DNA of 30,210 nt. Origin: an uncultured Eubacteriales bacterium. GTDB lineage: Bacteria; Bacillota; Clostridia; Christensenellales; UBA1242. Under the pieces are notes generated by a model that was not told the origin of the DNA, did not search any database, and saw nothing but the letters and a program-made list of their open reading frames with translations. Positions 24,488 through 30,210 of this stretch are shown here, piece by piece. The position numbers were made by a program, and so were the translations under genes. The stretch covers positions 1-30,210 of the forward strand of contig USSZ01000012.1 of the NCBI GenBank assembly GCA_900557645.1, read 5' to 3'. Numbering within the stretch: the first letter of the stretch is position 1; each line of letters starts with the position of its first letter.

Positions 24488-25195
24488 ATGAGCACAATGG
24501 ACACAGTTTTTAATTTAAAAGAAGTTTTATATTCAATTTTATTTGTTGCAGGTGATGGTATAGAAAAATCATTTATTGCAGAAAAATTGAATGTAAGTGA
24601 AAAAGAATTAAATAAGGCGATTGATGAATTAAAAAATGAATTATCTGGAGAAAAGGGAATTCATTTGATTGAGTATAAAAATAAAATACAACTTGCATCT
24701 AATCCTAATTATGCAAATTATATTTCTGATGTTTTAAATCCAATAAGAGAAAAATCTTTGACTAGAGCAGCACTTGAAACACTTGCAATTATTGCATATA
24801 AACAACCAATAACGAAACTTGAAATTGAAGATATAAGAAGAGTAAATTCTGATTATGCTGTTCAAATACTTATTGACCAAAATATGATTGAAGTTGTTGG
24901 GCGAAAAGATGCCGTTGGAAAACCCTTGCTTTTTGGGACTACTGAAAATTTCTTAAAACGATTTGATATTAAAGATTTGACTGATTTGCCAGATTATGAG
25001 CAACTTCTTGAAAGAATTAAAACTTTGCGTAGCGAAGAAGAATCTCAAAACAATAGTGATAGTTTATTTAGAGATGTTGAAAATATTGAATTTAATGAAG
25101 ATTTGCCTGATTTTTTAAAGGGTGAAGATTTTGTAAAAGTTGAAGGTGATGATGGTTTAGCAGGCTCTGATGATAGTGGAGAAAGTGCAGTTTGA
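24488..25195 (+). CDS. scpB: segregation and condensation protein ScpB, 235 aa
   Basis: Dimeric winged-helix partner that binds the middle of ScpA in the SMC complex. Two winged-helix domains are visible: about 10-85 (ILFVAGDGIEKSFIAEKL) and 90-165, with the signature RAALETLAIIAYKQPITK and a final GRKDAVGKPLLFGTT block. A 60-residue acidic tail (about 175-235) follows, a common feature. AAAGGGG precedes the ATG. The terminator at 25225-25256 closes the M50-scpA-scpB operon. Confidence 0.95.
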   Translation: MSTMDTVFNLKEVLYSILFVAGDGIEKSFIAEKLNVSEKELNKAIDELKNELSGEKGIHLIEYKNKIQLASNPNYANYISDVLNPIREKSLTRAALETLAIIAYKQPITKLEIEDIRRVNSDYAVQILIDQNMIEVVGRKDAVGKPLLFGTTENFLKRFDIKDLTDLPDYEQLLERIKTLRSEEESQNNSDSLFRDVENIEFNEDLPDFLKGEDFVKVEGDDGLAGSDDSGESAV

Positions 25196-25224
25196 TAAAT
25201 ATTATTGAAAAAGTATTGTTAAAT

Positions 25225-25256
25225 AAAAAGAAGATAATTTAAATCTTCTTTTTTTT
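25225..25256 (+). terminator. Rho-independent terminator after scpB
   Basis: AAAAAGAAGAT (25225-25235) pairs with ATCTTCTTTTT (25243-25253) around a seven-base loop, inside a run of T. Confidence 0.87.
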
Positions 25257-25351
25257 GATGGTAAAACACTTTAAATATATTTATATATTTATTTTTAAAC
25301 CTTTTTTAATAAAACATCATTAATTTATTCTATAAAGCATACTTTACATAT

Positions 25352-25501
25352 ATGAAAAATCTTTTAAAAAGTAGTGGAAAACGTTATTCTTTTGTTGAAA
25401 CGAAAGTAAAAATAAACAAGAAAAAGTTGATTATATCATTGTTTATATTTTTATTTATTGCAGAAATTGTATTAGGTGTTTTATGGTGTCTAGGCTACTA
25501 A
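25352..25501 (+). CDS. 49-aa single-pass membrane microprotein overlapping spoIVFB
   Basis: Short reading frame with a Lys-rich N-terminal half (KSSGKRYSF, KVKINKKK) and one strong membrane helix (about 27-47, LIISLFIFLFIAEIVLGVLW), predicted with the N terminus inside. Its stop overlaps the first 19 bases of spoIVFB in another frame, which suggests translational coupling. In Bacillus the gene before spoIVFB is spoIVFA, a larger membrane inhibitor of the protease. The position and topology fit a reduced equivalent, but I see no sequence match and no LytM domain. There is no good Shine-Dalgarno before the ATG, so translation is unproven. Confidence 0.5.
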   Translation: MKNLLKSSGKRYSFVETKVKINKKKLIISLFIFLFIAEIVLGVLWCLGY

Positions 25502-26349
25502 AATGGAACTACAAAAAGTTTCCATTACATCCTACATTTTTACTTCTTTTTCTTTGGTTTATTTTTACTAAAAACTTTTCTTCTTTTCTTTTATTTTTGA
25601 TTGTTGTTATAATTCATGAATTTGGACATTTTATAGTTGCCAAAAAATGTGGATATAAATTAGATTCTTTTATAATTGCACCTTATGGTGTTAATTTAAA
25701 TTATAAGGAAAGGACTTTTGATAGTAAAGATGAAATATTAATTGCCTGTGCTGGACCATTTATAAATATAATTATAAGTTTTTTAGTCGTTTCTTCATGG
25801 TGGATTTTGCCGAATTTATATAATTATACTTCAGAGTTCGTAAATCAATCTTTAATGCTTGGATTATTCAATTTGCTCCCGTGTTATCCATTAGATGGAG
25901 GTCGTATATTTGTTGGTATATTATCTCAAAATATGGAAAGAAAAAAAGCAGTTAAAATTATATATAATTTAAACTACTTTTTTTCAGCGTTAATGTTTAT
26001 TTTATTTTTTGCAACATGCTTTATTAGTTTTAATCCTACATTATGTTTATGTGCTGTTTTTTTAATACTAGGTGTGATTGATTCTAAATTTGAGAGTAAA
26101 TATCAAAGGTTATCTTTTTATAAAAAAAAGGTAAAAAATTTTTCGAAACCTTTATTTATAACAGTTGATGAAAATGTTTGTTTATCTCAACTTTTAAAGC
26201 ATATTGAAATAAATAAATTAACAATTTTTATAGTTAATTTTTCAAATTCAAAATCAAAATTTTTAGACGAAGAAACTGTAAAATTGTTATCTTTAAAATA
26301 TCCTTTAAATAAGCCTATTAAAGAAATAATTAAACAAGAAAAGGAATAA
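25483..26349 (+). CDS. spoIVFB: SpoIVFB-like intramembrane metalloprotease (M50), 288 aa
   Basis: In Bacillus this protease sits in the outer forespore membrane and cleaves pro-SigK late in sporulation. The zinc motif is H45-EFG-H49. The second motif is N129-LLPCYPLDGG, with D137 as third ligand. Six membrane segments are predicted up to about residue 195. The C-terminal cytoplasmic part (about 215-288) is shaped like the single CBS-type domain of SpoIVFB (FITVDENVCLSQLLKHIEIN), although that domain is rather diverged. The start at 25483 overlaps the microprotein gene; the following MVSRLLKWNYKKFPLHPTFL matches the family opening. The end overlaps the convergent gene at 26330-26782 by 20 bases. 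I am fairly sure of the family; a role in sporulation is inferred. Confidence 0.88.
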   Translation: MVSRLLKWNYKKFPLHPTFLLLFLWFIFTKNFSSFLLFLIVVIIHEFGHFIVAKKCGYKLDSFIIAPYGVNLNYKERTFDSKDEILIACAGPFINIIISFLVVSSWWILPNLYNYTSEFVNQSLMLGLFNLLPCYPLDGGRIFVGILSQNMERKKAVKIIYNLNYFFSALMFILFFATCFISFNPTLCLCAVFLILGVIDSKFESKYQRLSFYKKKVKNFSKPLFITVDENVCLSQLLKHIEINKLTIFIVNFSNSKSKFLDEETVKLLSLKYPLNKPIKEIIKQEKE

Positions 26350-26782
26350 GTCGATCAAGATTGCTTCTTTCTAATTCAGCAAGAGACGCTAGAATTTCAT
26401 CAATTTCTTTTGAAATATTTTTGTGGTCTGCTTGATCTTTTTTACAAGTTAAATATCCCATAAAAGTTCCTAAAAGCATTAATTCTGCAATATGTCTTGT
26501 TGTTTTATCAGTCATTGTTGACATATTAATTGATGACCATAATTTTGCTTTTTCAAGCCAGTTGTTATCTTTTATACCTTCAATCTTTTTTGCTTTAGCA
26601 AGAAGTTCACATTCTTTTTCTAAAGTAAGATATTTATCTTCTTCTGTTGCTAATTCTTTTTTAAGATTATCATCTTTAACTTTAGTTATTATATCTTCTA
26701 TTGATTGAACTGCTGTTTTTATGTTTTGATATACTGCATTTAGATATTCAGTTTCAAGTTCTAAATTTAAATTATTTTCCAT
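26330..26782 (-). CDS. small all-helical protein, 150 aa, unknown function
   Basis: Predicted as a bundle of four or five amphipathic helices without a membrane segment or signal peptide. The pattern (NAVYQNIKTAVQSIEDIITKV, then WLEKAKLWSSINMSTMTDKT, then HIAELMLLGTFMGYL) is like small ferritin-like or spore-associated hypothetical proteins I recall from clostridial genomes, but I see no di-iron ExxH pair and cannot name a family. GGAGGTAAT directly before the ATG is a near-ideal ribosome-binding site. The last 20 bases overlap the 3' end of spoIVFB on the other strand, and no terminator separates them. Confidence 0.82.
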   Translation of the reverse strand: MENNLNLELETEYLNAVYQNIKTAVQSIEDIITKVKDDNLKKELATEEDKYLTLEKECELLAKAKKIEGIKDNNWLEKAKLWSSINMSTMTDKTTRHIAELMLLGTFMGYLTCKKDQADHKNISKEIDEILASLAELERSNLDRLIPFLV

Positions 26783-26866
26783 ATTACCTCCGCTATAATA
26801 ATAGGGTGTTCAAAATTATAAAATTAATTCAAAAGTATATAAGGAAATATAATTATTTATAAAAAT

Positions 26867-28312
26867 ATGAATACAAAAATATATCTTGCAAAAAATAGTT
26901 GTATGAAAAAATCAACTAAAATTTTACTTGCAATTTATATAGTTACACTTATTCCATCAATTATTTTAGGTGGTTCAATTTTTCAAGGAATAAAACCTAC
27001 AGAATCTGGTTTTGTATTTGATTTTGATGTTAAAGGAATTATCGCATTAGTATTGATGGGGATAAGTATTATACTTGGCTTTATTTTATATTCTAGATTT
27101 TTGTTTTCATTGCCAGTTGATAAAATGTTATTTTTTTCTATATTGCCATTAATAGTGTTTTATGGAGGCATAGTATTTTTACTTGCAGAATTAAATTATC
27201 TTGATAACGATACGGCAAATTCTGTAAAGACAATTTTAAATATATCGTCAGAAAGTTTATATAATACGATTTTATGGACTATTTTAGTTTCTATAGTTTT
27301 TATTGTAATAATTTTTTTTACATTAATTTTTGCTTGTCGACCATTAACAAAAGTAGAACATATTGTTTTGAGATTAGGTGATGGTAAACTAAAGCAAGAT
27401 AGATTAAATATTGGCGGAGGGAAACAATTCAAAAGTATAGAGCATGGATTAAATAAAATAAATAATAATTATAAAGAGAAAGATAACTCGCTTAAAAAGG
27501 TTAATCTTGAAACACAAAAATTTATTCCAAAACAGTTTTTTAAATTTCTAGGGAAAAGTAATATATCAGAATTAGAACTTGGCAATCAAGTAAAGAAAAA
27601 AGCGATAACAATGAGTATAAAACTTGATGGGATAAAGGATAATAATATGCTTTCTTTGGAAGAAAGTTTTCAAATGCTAAATGCTTATCTTAACATTATT
27701 GCTCCTTTAGTAAGAAAGTTTGGAGGTTTTGTTGATAAATATTTAGGTAATGGAGTGATTGCTGTTTTTAGTAAGGGTGAAAATGCAATAAACTGTGCTC
27801 AAGTTTTAATTCGAGCAATCGAAATTAAAAACAGACAGAATAAAAGTCTTCCAAATGTAAAACAAAGGATTTCAATAATTTCAGGAGAAGTCATTTTTGG
27901 TATTGTAGGGGAAGAAGAAAGAAAAATACCTACAATAGTTTCGGATATAACAAGTGATTTAGAAAAGGTAGATGAAATTTGTAGATTTATGAATATGAAA
28001 GTTGTATTTACAAAATCTATAATAGATGATTTGCCATTAAATTATAAATTAAATTATAGGTTTATAGGTGCTGTAAATATATCAAAAGACCATGACTTAA
28101 TTTTATATGAAAATTTAGATGTCTATCCTAGAGATGTGGCAACTCCACTTAAAAGAACAAAAAAACTATTTGAAAGAGGTGTTATCTGTTATAACAATCA
28201 AAATTATAACGAAAGTTTATCGCTTTTTACTCAAATATTAAAAATTGCACCTAATGATAAAGCAAGTTATATTTATTTTAACAAGTCAAAAGAGAAAATT
28301 AATAACATATAA
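26867..28312 (+). CDS. membrane protein with degenerate class III nucleotidyl cyclase domain and TPR, 481 aa
   Basis: Four membrane helices (about 17-36, 57-78, 88-107, 134-156) lead to a HAMP-like linker (about 157-205) and the pre-cyclase block FIPKQFFKFLGK. The cyclase homology domain (about 243-385) keeps the fold signature FGGFVDKYLGNGVIAVF (285-301) but has lost catalytic residues: the first metal Asp aligns with K252, the second is N295 (GNG for GDG), and the transition-state Asn/Arg helix reads SDITSDLEKV. It should therefore not make cAMP or cGMP, and may act as a nucleotide sensor or dimerisation module. A TPR-like helix pair (434-466, ending LKIAPNDKA) closes the protein. The start is uncertain: ATG 26867 or ATG 26903, both with weak ribosome-binding sites. 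Confidence 0.85.
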   Translation: MNTKIYLAKNSCMKKSTKILLAIYIVTLIPSIILGGSIFQGIKPTESGFVFDFDVKGIIALVLMGISIILGFILYSRFLFSLPVDKMLFFSILPLIVFYGGIVFLLAELNYLDNDTANSVKTILNISSESLYNTILWTILVSIVFIVIIFFTLIFACRPLTKVEHIVLRLGDGKLKQDRLNIGGGKQFKSIEHGLNKINNNYKEKDNSLKKVNLETQKFIPKQFFKFLGKSNISELELGNQVKKKAITMSIKLDGIKDNNMLSLEESFQMLNAYLNIIAPLVRKFGGFVDKYLGNGVIAVFSKGENAINCAQVLIRAIEIKNRQNKSLPNVKQRISIISGEVIFGIVGEEERKIPTIVSDITSDLEKVDEICRFMNMKVVFTKSIIDDLPLNYKLNYRFIGAVNISKDHDLILYENLDVYPRDVATPLKRTKKLFERGVICYNNQNYNESLSLFTQILKIAPNDKASYIYFNKSKEKINNI

Positions 28313-28331
28313 AATCAGTTTTATAAGTTAC

Positions 28332-28361
28332 TTGACAAATTTGTTTATATAGTGTTATCAT
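28332..28361 (+). promoter_or_regulatory. SigA promoter immediately before TM2 gene
   Basis: Perfect TTGACA (28332-28337), an 18-base spacer and TATCAT (28356-28361; five of six match). The predicted start of transcription, about seven bases downstream, falls on the GTG start codon at 28368, so the transcript may be leaderless. Confidence 0.62.
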
Positions 28362-28367
28362 TTTTTC

Positions 28368-29162
28368 GTGAGATATAGAAAAGAAAAAGAAAAAAATAAA
28401 GTTTGTCCTAGATGTGGTCTTAAAGTCCCTGAACATATTGATGAATGTCCTGATTGTGGACTGATTTTTTCACGCTTAGAAATTGCGACAAATAAAGAGG
28501 CTAAAAGAAAAAAAATAAGAGGAGATCGTGATTATATTATTAATACCACTGTTTTACCATCAGATGTAAGTTATATTAAATTATTGTTATTTTGCATTTT
28601 CCTAGGACCTTTAGGAGCACATAATTTTTATGTTGGTCGATATTTGAAAGGGTCAGTTCTACTTACTGATTTTACTATTTTGTTTTTTATGGTTATCTTT
28701 AATTCGCAGTTAATTGAAGTTGGTGGCGAAGCATTGGTTGGAACGATTTCGACAATACTTGGACTTATAATGCTTATGTGGTTTTGGGATTTGTTTATGA
28801 TAATTGTAAAAAAATATAAATTTCCTGTTGCAATAGATATTGATTATGATCTTCAAAATTTAAGTGAAAAAAATGAAAATGATAATGAAGAAATAAAAAT
28901 AAACATGGATATAAATAATAAAGATAAATCTGATTTGCAATTAGACGCAAAACAGACAATAGAACAAATAGTTATAAATAAAAATGATGATAGTGGCGAA
29001 TCAAAAAAATATGATAAAGAATTAAAAGAAATTTTAAATCATGAAAAAAAGGAAGATGATGATAATATAGAAATCAAATATCAAAGTGAAAATACTGAAG
29101 AAATAGAAGAAGATAATCACGTTAAGCAAAATAAGCAAAAGAATAATGAGGTGAATAAATGA
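28368..29162 (+). CDS. zinc-ribbon and TM2 domain membrane protein, 264 aa
   Basis: A four-Cys zinc ribbon at the N terminus (C13, C16, C27, C30: CPRCG and CPDCG) is followed by a TM2 domain (about 65-150) with the signature LGPLGAHNFYVGRY and three hydrophobic segments. A charged tail rich in Asp, Glu, Lys and Asn (about 160-264) follows and is probably disordered. The role of this domain set is not known. The start is GTG 28368: the frame has a TAG at 28350 and no ATG before the zinc ribbon, so it is the only reasonable start, although no Shine-Dalgarno precedes it. The stop overlaps the mnmA start (ATGA), so the two genes are coupled. Confidence 0.82.
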   Translation: MRYRKEKEKNKVCPRCGLKVPEHIDECPDCGLIFSRLEIATNKEAKRKKIRGDRDYIINTTVLPSDVSYIKLLLFCIFLGPLGAHNFYVGRYLKGSVLLTDFTILFFMVIFNSQLIEVGGEALVGTISTILGLIMLMWFWDLFMIIVKKYKFPVAIDIDYDLQNLSEKNENDNEEIKINMDINNKDKSDLQLDAKQTIEQIVINKNDDSGESKKYDKELKEILNHEKKEDDDNIEIKYQSENTEEIEEDNHVKQNKQKNNEVNK

Positions 29163-30025
29163 GAGTTGTTGTAGGTATAAGTGGAGGAGTTGATTCGTCT
29201 GTAGCAGCATATTTATTAAAAGAGCAGGGACATGATGTAATTGGTTTGTTTATGGTAAATTGGGAAGAAAAAGATGGAACTTGCACTGCCGAAGAAGATT
29301 TTGAAGACGTAAAACGAGTTTGCAATAAAATAGGTATTCCATATTTTTCAGTAAATTATTCTAAAGAGTATTATGAAAGAGTCTTTACTTATTTTTTAGA
29401 TGAATATAAAAAAGGAAGAACTCCAAATCCTGATGTTTTATGTAATAGAGAAGTAAAATTTGGACCTTTTCTTGAACAAGCAAAAAAATTAGGTGCAGAT
29501 ATGATTGCAACAGGCCATTATGCAAAAAAGATTGAAAAAGATGGTAAATTTTATTTGGCAAAAGCAGATGATTTGAATAAAGATCAATCATATTTTTTAA
29601 ATCAATTAAATCAAGAACAACTTGCTAGTGTAATTTTTCCTTTAGAAAATATTGATAAACCTAAGTGTTCATCACTATTAATATATTTAGGTGAATTGAT
29701 TTCCACGTGCACAAAATACAAATTTATTTCTGTGAAAGATGTAGAGTATCGTAGTAAACTTGTAGAAGTTATAAGTTATAAATCATTTAAAACATTTAAA
29801 GATGTTTTTTCTTTAGCAAGTAATAATCAATATAATGATTTAAAATATGCTTGTTATAAAATTATTTCTGGTTTATCAATGTCTATATTTGGAAAAGAAT
29901 ATGAATCTGATTTTGATTTATGGAAGAAAAAGAAAAAATTAATAATTAAAGAATCTAAATTGCTTTATGATAAACATCAAGAATTGATTAATAGCTCAAA
30001 GTATGAGTACATATCTATTATTTAA
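29159..30025 (+). CDS. mnmA: chimeric MnmA: N-terminal thiouridylase half fused to unknown C terminus, 288 aa
   Basis: Residues 1-168 are clear MnmA, the enzyme that makes 2-thiouridine at U34 of Lys, Glu and Gln tRNAs. They include the PP-loop SGGVDSS (8-14), TPNPDVLCNREVKF with catalytic C95, ATGHYAK and DQSYFLNQL. Normal MnmA is about 360 residues and continues with a second catalytic cysteine (GICFIG region) and a beta-barrel domain. Here similarity stops after FPLENIDKPK, near base 29662, and about 120 unrelated residues follow (for example LIYLGELISTCTKYKF and KSFKTFKDVFSLAS). I do not recognise this tail. The second cysteine and tRNA-binding parts are missing, so normal 2-thiolation is unlikely. 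Other frames do not restore mnmA. It may be a real fusion, a broken gene or an assembly join. Confidence 0.85.
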   Translation: MRVVVGISGGVDSSVAAYLLKEQGHDVIGLFMVNWEEKDGTCTAEEDFEDVKRVCNKIGIPYFSVNYSKEYYERVFTYFLDEYKKGRTPNPDVLCNREVKFGPFLEQAKKLGADMIATGHYAKKIEKDGKFYLAKADDLNKDQSYFLNQLNQEQLASVIFPLENIDKPKCSSLLIYLGELISTCTKYKFISVKDVEYRSKLVEVISYKSFKTFKDVFSLASNNQYNDLKYACYKIISGLSMSIFGKEYESDFDLWKKKKKLIIKESKLLYDKHQELINSSKYEYISII

Positions 30026-30030
30026 CAATC

Positions 30031-30057
30031 AGCATAGAATGACAACTATGCTTTTTT
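30031..30057 (+). terminator. Rho-independent terminator after chimeric mnmA
   Basis: AGCATAG (30031-30037) pairs with CTATGCT (30046-30052) around an eight-base loop and is followed by a T run. Confidence 0.8.
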
Positions 30058-30100
30058 ATTATAGTGAAAGAAGATTATTTCAAATTATTAATAATATTAT

Positions 30101-30129
30101 TTGACTTTTCAAACGTTTTCTATTATAAT
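30101..30129 (+). promoter_or_regulatory. SigA promoter of the last gene
   Basis: TTGACT (30101-30106), a 17-base spacer and a perfect TATAAT (30124-30129). Transcription would begin near 30136, some 40 bases before the ATG at 30175. Confidence 0.8.
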
Positions 30130-30174
30130 AAATAATAAGTAATATCATAATAAAGTATTGGAGGACTAATATTT

Positions 30175-30210
30175 ATGAAAAAATATTTTATATTATTATT
30201 AATTTATGAT
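30175..30210 (+). CDS. start of a gene, probable signal peptide or membrane anchor (partial)
   Basis: Only the first 12 codons are inside the window (MKKYFILLLIYD). GGAGG at 30160-30164 with ten-base spacing and a strong SigA promoter upstream mark a real start. Two lysines followed by a hydrophobic run suggest a signal peptide or membrane helix. Nothing more can be said about the product. Confidence 0.7.
   Translation, partial: MKKYFILLLIYD

Noticed and set aside
25338..25345. SigE-like -10 box CATACTTT just before the microprotein
   Set aside because: The -35 matches only four of seven positions, and the start of transcription would fall on the ATG itself. Suggestive next to spoIVFB, but not enough.
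29660..30025. Frameshift as the cause of the mnmA break
   Set aside because: None of the other forward frames continues MnmA after 29662, so a single insertion or deletion does not explain it.

Overview
This is an A+T-rich window from an uncultured low-GC Gram-positive bacterium, most likely a clostridial lineage of the Bacillota (Firmicutes). The gene content and order point there: ftsK/spoIIIE, rimO, pgsA, a cinA-position gene, recA, then miaB, mutS, mutL, miaA, then scpA and scpB. Shine-Dalgarno sequences match the anti-SD CCUCCUUU at the end of the 16S gene. Sporulation-type genes (a PdaB/YlxY-like deacetylase, a SpoIIM-like protein, a DacF-type carboxypeptidase and SpoIVFB) and one good SigE-like promoter suggest spore-forming ancestry. 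Whether the organism still sporulates cannot be told from here.

Layout. Bases 1-308 are the 3' end of a 16S rRNA gene. A strong intrinsic terminator follows about 135 bases later, with no tRNA, 23S or 5S gene before it, so the 16S appears unlinked. Next come four small covarying palindromes (474-646) and a divergent pair: a hypothetical gene on the minus strand and the deacetylase on the plus strand. From 2211 to 9605 runs a cluster of ftsK, rimO, pgsA (with a winged-helix extension), a degenerate CinA homologue and recA, ending in a terminator shared with a convergent class A penicillin-binding protein (9668-11890, minus). From 11942 a SigA promoter drives miaB (without its TRAM domain), mutS, mutL, miaA and a PLP enzyme of the methionine gamma-lyase/aluminium-resistance family. 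Then follow spoIIM-like, dacF, a membrane-anchored Ig-like protein (minus), an M50 protease with scpA and scpB, a 49-residue membrane microprotein overlapping spoIVFB, a small helical protein (minus), a membrane pseudo-cyclase, a zinc-ribbon/TM2 protein and a chimeric mnmA. The last 36 bases begin another gene.

How the genes work together. Most are housekeeping: chromosome segregation and condensation (FtsK, ScpA, ScpB), DNA repair (RecA, MutS, MutL), tRNA and ribosome modification (MiaA, MiaB, MnmA, RimO), envelope synthesis (PgsA, two penicillin-binding proteins) and membrane proteolysis linked to sporulation.

The unusual layer is that several conserved proteins have changed architecture: PgsA with a DNA-binding-like domain, CinA and a nucleotidyl cyclase without catalytic residues, MiaB without TRAM, MnmA with its C-terminal half replaced, and 16S rRNA with substitutions at the decoding site. 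No CRISPR array, prophage, insertion sequence or tRNA gene was seen.
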